NCBI GenBank assembly: GCA_028641055.1
Contig: CM054060.1
Location: 61,533,371-61,597,370 of the forward strand
Origin: Alopecurus myosuroides
Taxonomy: Eukaryota; Streptophyta; Magnoliopsida; Poales; Poaceae
Length of the DNA: 64,000 bases
Direction of reading: 5' to 3'
The notes beneath the pieces are model-generated. The model ran no database searches. It had not been told where the DNA came from and worked only from the letters and a program-made list of their open reading frames with translations. Below, piece after piece: positions 31,601-42,580 of the stretch (within the stretch, counting starts at the first letter, position 1; every line of letters starts with the position of its first letter). The translations under genes and the position numbers were made by a program.

Positions 31601-34600
31601 TACAGGCATTGCCCAAAAAAGCAGATGCGAAGGTTTGTACCATTCCAAGTTCACAATTGGATTAAGTATAGTTGCATACTTCATTTTTTTCTAATAATTC
31701 CCCCTTCATGTTTTAGGGTGTCACAGGGGAAAATGACAAGGTTCCAACGTTTCTAAGGTTTAAAATTTGTTTAATTTGCTAATTTATTGTCTCATATGAT
31801 GTATGTACATGTATAATTGAAATACAGTTTCTATATCAGGTGTTCGTCAACAGACATGGAACATCTTGAAAAGCATGTAACAAAATTCTACCATGAACTT
31901 CCTGATGTACCGATCGTGTGCATTAGTATGCTTGGTGGTGATTTTGTGAATGTTCTCGGGGAAACGCTTCTTCTCCCTTCCCTTTTTCCTGCTTGGATGT
32001 TGATCTCAAGGTTTGATTCAACAAACAAGCCTACAACGATGCTTCTACCAGTGGATCCTATTTCGAAAGGTGTGTAGATTTCCTGTTGTGCTAGCATACT
32101 GTACTATAAGTTGATATTGAGTCTCTTGCACATTTTGTTCACATGTTTATTGTTTGACAGAAGCACAGAATGGAGACTCTCCTATCAAAGAACTGGACGA
32201 TCTAACTAAAGCATCAGATAAGAAATGGAAGTGCCCCTGGAGCTACACTATTATAGACTATGTGGTTCCAACTTTCAAAAAGCTACTTGAGGGCAACTTT
32301 AGATCCCTCTCTGGTGCAACTCATATTCAGAAGGATGCACAAGCAAATACCATAAGGTGGTGGTCAGATAGAATGAAACTCAACGACGACCTTAATAAGA
32401 TACTGGAGTAAGATTTCTTCTGTCTGTTATGCGTAAAACTGTAAATGTTCTACAGCGATGCTCTAGATATCTAGGTCAATACATTATTGAAATTTTGATT
32501 GTCATAATAGGATTATATCTTAAAAACCATTTTTTATTTGTTCTGATATATTGTTCATTGTTTTGAACAGAAACATGGAAAAATTGTGGCTAGGACCCTG
32601 GAAATGCCTTCTTCTGGGCCACCAACTAACTGATCAACACAGTGATGCAGTGCTGGAAAATCTAATCACTTTTCTTGAGTCAGAATTTCAACTTGAAGTA
32701 GATCCAGCGCTCATCAAGGTCATCCTTGCTGGGGTTGCATCAGAGGATGAATTGAAAGAATGTGTTTCGCAACTTATATTATATAAAGGTTACTTTGGCA
32801 GGGGAGGGTGTTGTGGAAGAGAGAGACTTAGAGCCTTCTGTTTCCAGATTGATGCTGAAGCTCTGGTGACCATCGAGCATTTATGCAGTGGTATAGTGAA
32901 TGAGCTGGCTGAGCCAGTTGATAGAAATCCGGTAATTTTAGTCCTGGATACTGATGTGCAGGTGAGCAACATGATATCCTCATTGCTGGCTATTTGTTTT
33001 GTTATTCAAAAGGTCTTTTTAGCTAAATTTTTTAGTTCTGCTTTACTGATTAGCTGCTGGAAGGGATAAATATTGTGAGTGTTGTGTCATTTGCATCTTG
33101 CCTGATGTGGTCTAATGAAATTTATTTTTGTAATAAATAGTTAATCAACAGATGCAAGTAACACTGTAATGCTAGATCTTCCATAGGTAAAGTTTAGTCA
33201 TCTTAGCATGTATGTTGCTTGTCTACAACCCTGTACTGTCTGCTTGAAGTTACTGCATCATTCTCAAAAGGATAGGTTCTACCGCTAGCTTTCTCGTATT
33301 GTTTGTCAATAGCAGCCTTTTCCGGTCCCCACATATATATTCTTTAACCTCTATTTAAAATGGCTGATTGCAGATGCTTCCTTGGGAGAACTTGCCCACG
33401 TTAAGGAATCAAGAAATATACCGCATGCCATCGATGCGAAGCATTTTTCAAACATTGACTAGAAGCACTAACCATCACAAGGATGCCAGTGCCACAACCC
33501 CTCCTTTTCCTGTTATCGACCCTTTCGATGCATTCTATGTGTTGAATCCCAGTGGTGATTTGATCAGCACGCAAGAAGAATTTGATCAGTTGTTTAGAAA
33601 CTATGAGTGGAAGGTAATGATGATCTGTTAACTAGTTTGAAATATTCAGAAAAAATGTGCTTCTTGTTCAAGCAACCTTTTTCCCACTGTGAATATTAAA
33701 GAAGAATAATTCTACATGTGTTGTATAAACAAGTACATGGTTTGGCATGCAGAATTGGCAGCCTTACTGTTTTCTTTATACTCTAGAGATGTAAATGTAA
33801 ATGGTTGGAAATCTGGTTTGCTGGTAGCTTTTGGTGTAGCCTCCATGTCAGTGTATTGTCAGTTTTTCACGGCTCAGGGGTGCATTAAGTTTGCATGTTA
33901 GATATAGACGATGCAACCTGCTGAAAAGATTTAACATCTGTCACGAGTAAATAGGCCATGAATCCACGAAAGACACAAGCTTGTTAAAGGATAAATTTGG
34001 ACCATTCCTAATTGTGATGCGTTGGATTGCAGGGAAATGCTGGGGATGCTCCATCAGCTGAAGAGCTCGTCTTGGCCCTGAGAAATCATGATCTTTTTCT
34101 GTACTTTGGACATGGAAGTGGTATGCACTATGGTTATAAACATTGATAGTTTTGTCATTTTGTTGGCATTTGCATACTGTGCTTGTGTCGTAGTTATTTG
34201 ACCTTCCACGGCTTCAGCCTTTGAGGCTATTGAAAAACCGTATGAGCATTGTGAATTATTTTGTACAAAATGCTCACCCAGCTTTTATTGAAAGTTTCCA
34301 CGGCAACATTAACTAGATGGCACAGTAATTTTACGATATTTATTTGGTAGAAACTACTGCTTGTGATGCTAGTGCCAACCAATCTGTTCCAAGTCTTGAG
34401 GAATATGAACTCCCACCACTGAGTACTGTTCAGTATTGAGATACTATGTTAAAACTGGCAGCTCAGGTACCTGTTGTACTAACACGGTGTGTTTCTGAAA
34501 AAAATGTTGCAGGAAGCCAGTATGTCTCGGGAAAGGAAATCGAGAAGCTAGATAGCTGCGCAGCCGCTCTTCTTATGGGCTGCAGTAGCGGGACACTTCA

Positions 34601-35036
34601 CTGCAGAGGAGGTTATGCTCCTCAAGGGGCACCTTTGTCTTATCTATCGGCTGGTTCTCCTTCAGTCATCGCAAACCTCTGGGACGTCTCGGATAAAGAC
34701 ATCGATCGATTCAGTAAAGCGTTGCTCAATTCATGGCTGCAAGAAAACTCTGCGGCTGCTAAGAGTTGCTCTAAGTGTTGCCCGCTAACACAAGAGTTTG
34801 AGTCCATGACCATTGCCGCCGCCAAGGATAGTGGCAGGCCAAGACGAAAAGGCACACGGGGTCAGAAGCAGAATCGGACAGCAGAGACGGACGGCAGTAG
34901 TAGTGATTGCTGTAGTTGCGGGCACAGGCGAATTGCTTCACATATTAGTGAAGCCAGGCGTGCTTGCAGGCTTCCGCTCATGATCGGCGCATCTCCTGTC
35001 TGTTATGGCGTGCCAACTATCATCAGGAAGAAGTAA
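22670..35036 (+). CDS. ESP: Separase (separin), cysteine endopeptidase of clan CD, family C50
   Basis: Separase cleaves the cohesin kleisin subunit at anaphase to release sister chromatids and is held inactive by securin. I read 27 exons: 22670-23379, 23469-23646, 23736-23840, 25013-25144, 25626-26098, 26185-26299, 26573-26698, 26783-27082, 27167-27286, 27382-27609, 27711-27866, 27956-28102, 28191-28553, 28639-28728, 28851-29099, 29348-29471, 29547-30332, 30848-31091, 31193-31295, 31441-31632, 31717-31757, 31840-32069, 32161-32407, 32571-32961, 33374-33613, 34033-34120, 34513-35036. All have GT-AG introns and join in frame to 2233 residues, close to the usual plant length of about 2200. The catalytic His is H2057 in YFGHGSG and the catalytic Cys is C2083 in LMGCSSG; FGHGSG and a downstream APLSYL...ANLWDV block are family hallmarks. 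The N-terminus is Ala/Pro-rich, and a Ser/Arg/Lys-rich, probably disordered segment lies near residues 1345-1400 in exon 17. No lesion was seen, so the gene appears intact. Confidence 0.95.
25190..25571. mobile_element. Stowaway-type MITE in separase intron 4, itself interrupted
   Basis: Terminal inverted repeats CTTCCTCCGTTCCACAATAT and the complement of ATATTATGAAACGGAGGGAG are flanked by TA on both sides (25188-25189, 25572-25573), the Stowaway target. A second element is nested inside at about 25301-25520. Confidence 0.85.
25301..25520. mobile_element. Small nested MITE inside the Stowaway element
   Basis: The inner block begins GGGCTTTTGG and ends GCAAACAGCCCCC, imperfect inverted repeats of the GGGGCTGTTTG type common in grass MITEs. 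The triplet TAG flanks it on both sides (25298-25300, 25521-25523), and removing the block restores a continuous Stowaway interior. Confidence 0.55.
27795..27884 (+). repeat. 45-bp in-frame tandem duplication across the separase exon 11 splice donor
   Basis: GCGCAGGAAGCCAATCAGGGC occurs at 27795 and again at 27840, and the similarity continues through the following CAA(T/G)GTA(A/T)CTGCTTC. The second copy carries the donor I use (AAG|GTATCT at 27866/27867). The first copy carries the degenerate equivalent AAT|GTAACT at 27821/27822. Use of the first site would remove exactly 15 codons. Confidence 0.8.
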
Positions 35037-35595
35037 CTATTTGTGCTCGAATGGGAGGTCATGAATGACTGCTGTAGTTCTGGGCTTTGCTTTGAGGCAT
35101 TGATGCCAGCGGCATGCGAGTCTGTCACCGACGGAATTGCCAGGCATGGCACTGCACAAAGTTCAAATGTGCTCATGACATGTCGATGCTGCTGTTTGTA
35201 TGGCAGCGAATGCAGAACTAACAAGATGATGATGCTGATCGGCACATGCGCTGGATTCTGTTTTATTACTGGAGGACCGGCTCTACAATTTCACCCACTC
35301 TGACGAGATACAGGGGTATATTATGCAGGAGTAAAAAATGTTGATGTTATATGTGTGCGTCAGAATGTAGTTCCGAGCACGGATGTAATCTTATGTTCCG
35401 GGAAATCAGTAGGAATGTAGAGGCTGTTAGATGTGTATAGTCTCTTCCTTGTATTTCTCCATTGTGTAAGGGGTTCTTTGCATATTTCCTCACATGTACA
35501 TGTATTGGCCTTTGGCCCCTGTGAAAGCTAGTTGCCATTTTCCCAAATCCCCAACAGAGGCATGAACCTGCCGGATGGCAACTGGAAATTTGTTG
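35037..35595 (+). other. Separase 3' UTR and 3' flank
   Basis: No coding frame of note is seen. The sequence following the stop is T-rich and mixed, as expected for a plant 3' UTR; the polyadenylation site is not certain. Confidence 0.5.
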
Positions 35596-35597
35596 TA

Positions 35598-35679
35598 CTC
35601 CCTCCGTCCACTTTTATAAGGCTCACTTCTTACTATTGAAATGCTAAGAAGTGGGCCTTATAAAAGTGGACGGAGGGAG
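35598..35679. mobile_element. 82-bp Stowaway MITE forming a near-perfect hairpin
   Basis: CTCCCTCCGTCCACTTTTAT at the left is matched by its complement ATAAAAGTGGACGGAGGGAG at the right, with TA on both sides (35596-35597, 35680-35681). The arms extend almost to a short central loop, so a transcript would fold into one long stem. Confidence 0.9.
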
Positions 35680-35681
35680 TA

Positions 35682-36228
35682 CTATTTGTACTCCTACAGT
35701 CCTGATTATTTTTTTGTTATAATATAGCTGGTTCAACTGTATCTTCTCATACTGTCTCCAATGGTTTGGGCATACCCTTGTTTATGTGAAGTCTAGTGTG
35801 CCGTTGGTAACCCTTACATCGATTCCTTTTCCAAGATACGTCCTATGTCGGGCCATGTCACTGCATTTATGTCTGCAAGTATTGTATGCGAAGCAACAAC
35901 TGCTGCTTGTCTAGTTGTATATGGAACTGAGCATAGCGTGATAAAATGAAATAGCTGAACAAGGCAATACCCAACACAGCAGCACAGAAACAATTTAGAA
36001 ACTGCACAGGCCACACAAGATGGATGCGGCATTTTCCTTTTCAACAAAGAATGTGAGATGATGATACATTTGACGGGAAGCAATGGGCTGAGGTTAAGAC
36101 AACTACTTTGGTACATGATCATGAACAAGTAAATTAAGGTTGAAATCGATGAATGCTGCTAATGCACACCAGGGAATCATCAGCTGTGCATGTGCTCCTC
36201 TGGCGGCCAAGCCCCTGCCTGCCACATC
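35682..36228 (-). other. Intergenic region and probable 3' UTR of the DUF1644 gene
   Basis: No independent gene is seen. The convergent arrangement of separase and the DUF1644 gene means that both 3' ends fall between 35037 and 36228. Confidence 0.5.
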
Positions 36229-37269
36229 TCAATTAGAGTCTAAGAACAGCCTCCCACGGTTCCTACGGCGTCGCCGGCGACGCCGATCCGGCCTCAGCAT
36301 GCCCGCCGCGCTTCGATCCATATCATCCTCGTCGTCCCCTTCCGAGGGGTAAGGGTAAGGGGTGGCTCCGTTGGCACCACCACCGCTTAAAACTGCGTAG
36401 TCTTCTGCGTTTCCAGTCACTCCAGCCACGCCGCCACTTGGGCTCTGGAGCCTTCGATGGCGTTGAGCAACCTGACGCATCATGAATATTATCAGCCTCC
36501 GAGCGTTGTCCGTCTCCCGGCCACTGCCATGACCATCGTCATCGTCGCTCTCGTCGTCATCCAGGTCCACTCCATCTTCCAGGTCTAGCACGTAGTCACC
36601 CCAGACCACAGCCCTCCCCATCGACGAAGTGACCGTGCTGAGAGCGTCCTCCCTCTCCCTTTCGAACTCGAGAGACCTCCACTTCTGCTCGACGGCGGGG
36701 TCTACCTCCTTTGGCTGTACAAGAGGGTGCTCCGACTTCACGTGCTTGCGGAGCTCCTTGTATGTCCCCACGAACGAGCACCCATCCTGCATGCACGTCC
36801 TCCTTTTCCCGTTGAGGTAGCTTCGAGCTGGCTCTACCACGGTCCACCCCTTCACTTTGCCACGGCATAGTGGACATGCGAGGTCCATGGACCCGGTCTT
36901 CTCCCCTGCAGCCAATGGTACAAAGTCCAAGGTACTGCCAACGGTGCTTGCAGGTAGTTCTTCGAGCAGTGCCCCCTTGGTGTAGGCCTTCTTGAACTGA
37001 TCGAGGCAGTTCGAGTGGCGGTAACTAGTTCCGCACATGTAAGGGCGGCAGCCCTTGTCATGAGATGAACAGAGGAGAAGCACGGCATTGTGCGGGTATT
37101 CCATGCACACTGAGCAGTTGGCATCTTCCCAGTCCATCTTCTGCGCAGCTGGCAGTGCTTTCTTCCGGTTGGCTTCTTTCATTGCCTTCCAGCGGTACGA
37201 GGGAATGGGGTATGGTGTGGCCCTGAGACGGCGAGCCACATGCCTCCTTGCCCTTGCAGTTCTTGCCAT
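36229..37269 (-). CDS. DUF1644-family zinc-finger protein
   Basis: The uninterrupted 346-codon frame begins at ATG 37269; I prefer this start because the frame upstream enters a predicted intron. Near residue 50 a RING-like Cys/His region starts with CSVCMEYPHNAVLLLC and continues through an invariant-looking YRHSNCLDQF. A second cluster with CPLCRG and a C2H2-like CMQDGCSFVGTYKELRKHVKSEH follows at about residues 130-180. This order of motifs is characteristic of the plant DUF1644 family, whose members are nuclear or cytoplasmic proteins linked in rice to stress responses; the biochemical role is unclear. The C-terminal half has an Asp-rich acidic stretch and ends in a run of ten Arg residues with one Asn, a possible nuclear or nucleolar signal. 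The gene is convergent with separase. Confidence 0.9.
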   Translation of the reverse strand: MARTARARRHVARRLRATPYPIPSYRWKAMKEANRKKALPAAQKMDWEDANCSVCMEYPHNAVLLLCSSHDKGCRPYMCGTSYRHSNCLDQFKKAYTKGALLEELPASTVGSTLDFVPLAAGEKTGSMDLACPLCRGKVKGWTVVEPARSYLNGKRRTCMQDGCSFVGTYKELRKHVKSEHPLVQPKEVDPAVEQKWRSLEFEREREDALSTVTSSMGRAVVWGDYVLDLEDGVDLDDDESDDDDGHGSGRETDNARRLIIFMMRQVAQRHRRLQSPSGGVAGVTGNAEDYAVLSGGGANGATPYPYPSEGDDEDDMDRSAAGMLRPDRRRRRRRRNRGRLFLDSN

Positions 37270-39820
37270 TTTCGTCGGAAACCTGTCCAGAAAACCATCA
37301 TTAGTTGACCACCTTAAAACAGTGTAACTTATGATAAACAGGAGGATTAATTGAACAAAAGGGAGGTGAGAGATCAGAAGCACATCAGAAACATGAACAA
37401 GAAAACCAAAGTCCCTTCCATCTATGTTAGTATAGCGACAGTCAAACCAATACGAAGGGGAAAATGAATATCAACTCATCCCGCGTTATTCTCTGTCCGT
37501 AATAGACCAGTTGCTATGTAAGTCTATCTCCAAAATTTGAAATAGTTGAACTATACGCATCCTAATTGTTTGGCAGGGCAAAAGGGATCTGACAGCATGA
37601 AAAAGAAACACGAGGCCAGGTGGCCTGATGATCTAAAGGTGGCAATTTCATTAGGTTTACTGGGATCATACACTGCCAAGATCATTAGGAGAAAGGTCTA
37701 CTCTAGATGCCAGGATGATCTGAAAATTCCTTGATCTGTATCATTCATGACATCCCAAGCAATGGAGAATATCACAGATCAGAGTCCAGAGACAATGTAG
37801 AAGGTTGTGAGTTATGTCAAAAGTACACAAGTAAGAAAGGGTATCACCTAAGTCGTAAGCTGAAGCATATTACCTAGGAGCACATCAACGTAAAGAAAAA
37901 TGATAATTTTTTTCAACATACAGAACGACCCTCCCCAGGATGAAAATGTTATAAGAAAACTCTTAAGCAACATTACCACCCAATTGCAGCTTTACTCTTG
38001 CAGCAGCTATCCTTCTTAAACAGGCTACCAAACTTCAGATCCACAACAATTGCTAACAAGCAAAGGCGAAAGGCACCAGAAGTCACAAATAGACTTTCTG
38101 GGATCCAATCACACAGTTGGGTAGGCACATAAAGAAACAAGGAGCTGGAACAACCAGGAACATTAAATAATCAAACCAAATTAGATGTGATCTACATTCC
38201 CCATTAAAAAAGTCACACCTAAGAGCCAGATAAGGGTAGCTAAAGGGAAAACTAGCGACTCACATGGAGCATCTCAGCTCATCTCAGATCTGCCAGATTA
38301 GATGGGAAAAAACAAGGAACGACACATACTTTTTAATCGGAGAGAATCATTTGATACTGCACTGGGGCCAAAGATTCCATCCTTTGATGACATGCTAGGT
38401 TACCAGCACACGGAAAGAATTTGAAGCAAAGGTAGCTCCTTTAAGTTTTACTTTGGTCCTGGTCCTGCTTCCATGATAAATACAGATTGCAAGCACATGG
38501 CAGGAGGTTGGGGGAAATTATCTTTTGCCACACAACTTGGTGCCTTGGACCCAAATTCACCATTCTCAAGCCAACATTGCTGGCAAAAGGATGCATTTTT
38601 TCCTTACATCTAAAAAGCACATATATCCACTAGACGGTGTGCTAACAACTAAGCAAGATCTCGCTTCCTGCACTTGAGGCAAAGTACCATACAGCCTTAA
38701 CCTTAACTGCCTGGCAGAATGCCGATCCTTTCATCTAAAAGGCACATATATCCACTAAACGGTGCGCTAACAAGTAATAAGCAAGATCTCTCTTCCTGCA
38801 CTCGAGGCAAAGTACCATACATCCTTAACCTTAACTGCCTGGCAGAATGCCGATCCTTTCATATCTATGATGAGCGCAGGAACAAACCCGGAAAACAGAG
38901 CGCTGCTGCTTCACTCAAGATACCTGATTACTCATTCCATGGAAATGAGCATCAACAGACTACAGTCTTTTCCTTCTTTCTAATTTTTAGTCGATCATTT
39001 CCTACAGGAAAAAAAAACATCTAGACACAACAACAAGTGCAGATACAGAAGTGCACCGAATTCATGGACACGCATCTTGCTTATCACGCCATTGTGGCAC
39101 ACTAGTTCCAATCCACACGCAGAGGCAAATACCAAGCACAAAGCTTTAAATTGCCGCTTCATCGACTGACAAAGTCAGAATTGGCGGAAAAGAAGCCTCC
39201 TTTGCTCAGATAACTTGAAGTTCAGGCAAAAGAGCAAGCAATTCTAGCCACAAGCACAGAAATCGTCACTCTTCCCGGCGAATTTCGCATGGATAGGGGG
39301 ATCAACAAGCCTGGGCGCCCCACAAGAGATCCCTGCTCACCCAGACCGTTCCCCGCCGGCGCCCACCCGGATCACCGCCGGAACCAGCCACGTAAGACTC
39401 AAATCGCCACCGGAACACCCGGAATTCCCCGGGAAGGAGCCATTTCCCACGCGATTCCCAGACCAACACGCAAGCAGGATCCACTGGGAGGACTGGGAGC
39501 ACCGCCCGCCCGCACTACTCGGCGCCCCAAGACCTCACTCGCCCTCTCGTTCGTTCCCAAACCAAAACCGGCAAATCAAGCGGGCGACCAAATCAGGGGG
39601 GAAGGGCAGGGAGGGAGGGGGTATGTATGCACGTGTACGCACCTAGACCGCGGCGGGGTCGGCGAGGAGCGCGAATTCGGGCGGTCCCGGCGGTGAGCGC
39701 GAGGCCGCGGCGGAGTTGGTTGTAGAGGAGGACGGAGGACGGACGACGGGGACGAGGAGAGCGAGCGCGAGGGTGGGGGAAGGGACAAGGACGCAAGTTA
39801 TGGCGAAGGATTTCCTCCCA
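37270..39820 (-). other. 5' UTR of the DUF1644 gene with a predicted 2.36-kb leader intron
   Basis: On the minus strand a donor TAG|GTGCGTAC lies at 39643/39642 and an acceptor GGACAG|GTTTCC at 37283/37282, 13 bases before the start codon. The intervening 2360 bp has no coding frame of interest. The first, non-coding exon would lie in the GC-rich stretch at about 39643-39820. Leader introns of this size are common in plant genes and often raise expression. Confidence 0.55.
38610..38862. repeat. 125-bp tandem duplication in the leader intron
   Basis: CTAAAAAGCACATATATCCA at 38610 and CTAAAAGGCACATATATCCA at 38735 begin two copies of about 125-128 bp, both ending GCCGATCCTTTCAT. The copies differ at about ten positions. 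Confidence 0.9.
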
Positions 39821-40624
39821 CTCTCGATTGACGAAAAAAAACGAGAAAAGTGGCGCAAATAGGAGGAATAAGATAAGAGAAAGAGAGGAGAGAGGAGAAG
39901 GGAGGTTGGGAAATGGACGCAAGGAGGTTGGGGAGACTGGCCGGCGGGCCCGGGGCCGATGATGGTTGGAGGCGCCCACGTTGTGGTAACCGCTGCGGGG
40001 TTCGCGTTGCAGTTACGGCTCGTGTAGTGCCGGCGGAGGCGTGGGGGCGGTCCATGGACCGGGCCACTCGCGGGCGGACACGCGAGCGCGGCCACGGCGT
40101 GGAGGCGAGGCGGCGTGCGTGGACGGGGTCCATAGTGCGTGGTTTGGGGGGTGTCGCCATTGTGACGCAACCGACGGGATCGGGAGGGTGGAGTGACGGT
40201 GGCTTTTTACGGGACGGAACGTGCCGCGCTCGCCGTACATGTGTTCTCCTGGGGCTGGGCTAGCTTACGGTTAACCGTAAGTCAGGTTGATTTTCCGACA
40301 GCCTCACCACGCACGTCACATGCTTCCAAGGCTTCATATGCTGGCTGCCCTTCGCGCAGGATGCACAGGCAGCGGGGGCAGACCGTAGCCACGGTCACCC
40401 GCCTAGGAGCTAGTTCGCTTCTCCTGCGTTGAAACGACGAGGAGGAATATTCTCCCGGCGGGTCGGTCGATCGATGGATCGATCGCGGGAGTATGCGGAC
40501 GAGCTTTTTTTTATCCCGTGTTAAAACGGATTCTGATTCCGTCGCGCGGAAAAGATGTCATGCCATTTTAAGCGCCGTTTCGATATTTACCAGTCTAAGT
40601 ATTGCTAGTAGGAATAAAGCTTTA
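39821..40624 (-). promoter_or_regulatory. Probable promoter region of the DUF1644 gene
   Basis: The stretch is GC-rich and has no supported gene. It includes an 18-bp perfect palindrome (CTTACGGTTAACCGTAAG) at 40264-40281, and GATCGATGGATCGATCGCGG near 40468. Open frames here are short and compositional. Confidence 0.4.
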
Positions 40625-40794
40625 GGGCATCTCTAGCCATGCCCCCAGGTTGAAATAGACGCAAATTCATATATTCAACGATATTTTTACAGGAAGACGG
40701 CATAATTTAACTAAAAACATTAAAAAGAAAAAAAACTACGTCTACGACATGCCGAGTCTCGCCGCGATCGCCCGGCCTAGTCGTCGCCCTCCTC

Positions 40795-41571
40795 CTAGAC
40801 ATCGTCCTCTTCCTCGTCGTCCTCCTCGCAGTCGTCGTAGACCAGCATGCTGGAGGGGCCAGCCTCGTGGTCGTTCTCGACGAAGGGCGATGGGTTCGCC
40901 ACCGTAGCGAGCCAGCGCCGCTCCGCTCTGCCTTGCATCCGCATCCGATGCAACTGCGTCTGCTCGGAGGGATGGCGGTTGCGCCTCTCGCTCTGCAGGA
41001 CAACCTTGCGCCGCTCGCTCTCGTACCGCGCGACGAGGGCTTGCTGCTCATCCGACGTCGCGTTCGCGTTGAGCTGCTGGTAGACCTCGCGCTCCGCCTC
41101 CTCCCTCCAATGTGTCTCCAAGGATGTCCGAACAGCGGCAGCCTCGGCCACTGCCGCCGCCTCCTCGAGGCCAGCGCGGACCCGGCGGAACGCCTCCTCG
41201 TTGCGCCATGTGGCGAACGAGTTGCACGCCGCGACCTGTTCGGGCCAGATTGGAGGCGGTAGTGGCTCCTCCTGCGCTGGCTGCTGCTCGGGCGTCGCCT
41301 CCTCCTGCGCCGGTTGCTCTTCCTCCTCGTAGTGGAACTCGTTGTCGTTGTCGTCGTCACTGTGGCCACGCGTCCCGGCCGCGGGTCGGCAGTACAAAGG
41401 CGAGTTGCGGCAGGCCCGGAGCCGACGCAGCATCGTCTCGGGGTGTCTAGTTGGAGTGCGGCGAGGGCGATGAGAGTGAGTGCGGTGAGGGCGAGGGGAG
41501 CGGCCAGGGGAACGTCGAGAATGGGGGGAGTGGGCCGGCGGGGGCGCCTTTTGTAGCTCTGGCGGGGCCAT
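40795..41571 (-). CDS. Hypothetical 258-residue protein inside the Harbinger-like element
   Basis: The frame runs from ATG 41571 to 40795. The N-terminal third is Pro/Arg/His-rich and may not be translated; an internal Met near codon 47 is an alternative start. From about residue 75 the protein has a Glu/Gln-rich stretch with two near repeats ending in PAQEE. A likely helical region follows, with Trp residues (PPPIWPEQ..., FATWRNEEAFRRV) and Ala/Glu/Arg-rich heptad-like spacing. It ends in an acidic tail of Asp/Glu. No transposase or Myb motif is recognised. The frame is long for its GC content but base bias could produce that, so coding status is uncertain. Confidence 0.35.
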   Translation of the reverse strand: MAPPELQKAPPPAHSPHSRRSPGRSPRPHRTHSHRPRRTPTRHPETMLRRLRACRNSPLYCRPAAGTRGHSDDDNDNEFHYEEEEQPAQEEATPEQQPAQEEPLPPPIWPEQVAACNSFATWRNEEAFRRVRAGLEEAAAVAEAAAVRTSLETHWREEAEREVYQQLNANATSDEQQALVARYESERRKVVLQSERRNRHPSEQTQLHRMRMQGRAERRWLATVANPSPFVENDHEAGPSSMLVYDDCEEDDEEEDDV

Positions 41572-41584
41572 TTAGTGCGCCGCG

Positions 41585-41740
41585 TGCCCGTCCGGCCGCT
41601 CGCCACGCCATTACTCCGGCAGCCTTTGACTGAGGCGCATGCACTGGCCGCCCGCCACGCCATTACTCCGGCAGCCTTTGAACGGGCGCATGCACTGGCC
41701 ACCCGCCATGCCATAAACGTCGGCAGCCTTTTACCGACGC
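41585..41740. repeat. Tandem repeats of about 60 bp inside the Harbinger-like element
   Basis: CGCCACGCCATTACTCCGGC followed by AGCCTTTGA occurs at about 41601 and 41658, with a diverged third copy (CGCCATGCCATAAACGTCGGC) near 41704. GCGCATGCACTGGCC links the copies. Confidence 0.8.
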
Positions 41741-42027
41741 GGTAGCCGAGAAGAAGCTCACGGACGGGAGTTTCTGTTCCCGCGGTTTTCCCACGCGTCG
41801 CTGACAGCGTTGACCCGCGTGGGTTGTCCCGCCTTTTCGCCCCCCAAGCCGAACCCAGCGGGCTGGGATTCGCCTGGGTGCGGCGGCGCGAAATAATGCC
41901 GAAACGACGCTATTTGGACTTCTGGGGGACCGAGTGGTGCAAAAACGACGTTTTTTGCTTCCACCGGCACTAAAAAGGCCGCTTGGGGGGGGGGGGGGGG
42001 GGCTCTGGGGGGCGGCTGGAGATGCCC

Positions 42028-42580
42028 TTATACTTTGCAAATGGAAAATAAAATGAGGTTTGAGATCATGTTGAGATTTGTATGGAATAGGGGCATAGGA
42101 ATGGGTTTCTTGGAAAATTGGTGGGTTCAATCCTATGTTCCAAAAGCATTCCATAGAGGCAAAAAAACTGCGGGTTGGAATCCACCAATATTCATGTGAA
42201 ATTTCAATTCAAAGAGGCCCTAAAGCGTAGAAAGATATTTATTTTAGCAAAATGTTCTGGCTTCAAGCGAGCAAAGTGTCGTCAAATCAAGATTCTGCCA
42301 ACTTCTCACGCTTCAGGTTTTGCTTTGTTCAACGGTCCATCATGGCGAGCATTCCAAATGACTAAAACATACACAAAGCTTTACTAACCATGATTTTGAA
42401 AACCCACACGAGCCGGAGAGAACTTAGTACCATTGAAAATCGGGTACACACCCATTGCAAGGCCGATCGGCGCTTCGACTACAACTTGTCGGGGAACCAA
42501 ACTTCAACCTCCTACAAATCTCCTAGTTTTGACACTGATGTGTAGTGAGCTCCATGACCATCGCAATGATGAGACAAGAG
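42028..42580. other. Spacer without a supported gene
   Basis: The part from about 42060 to 42235 contains loosely self-complementary runs such as GGAATAGGGGCATAGGAATG and CAATCCTATGTTCCAAAAG. These resemble a decayed MITE of the type seen at 49404-49696, but no ends can be set. Confidence 0.3.

Larger units (their letters stand above)
40625..42027. mobile_element. Non-autonomous PIF/Harbinger-like element
   Basis: The left end reads GGGCATCTCTAGCCATGCCCCC and the right end GGCTGGAGATGCCC, inverted repeats of each other with few mismatches. TTA stands on both sides (40622-40624, 42028-42030), the usual PIF/Harbinger target. No transposase is encoded. A G-run of about 20 bases lies near 41984-42002. 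Confidence 0.7.

Noticed and set aside
37270..37383. N-terminal extension of the DUF1644 protein to ATG 37383
   Set aside because: It is hydrophobic, unlike the family, and crosses a good splice acceptor at 37283.
41984..42002. Long G-run as a possible G-quadruplex or sequencing artefact
   Set aside because: It lies inside a transposon near its terminal repeat; homopolymer length is unreliable and no function can be supported.
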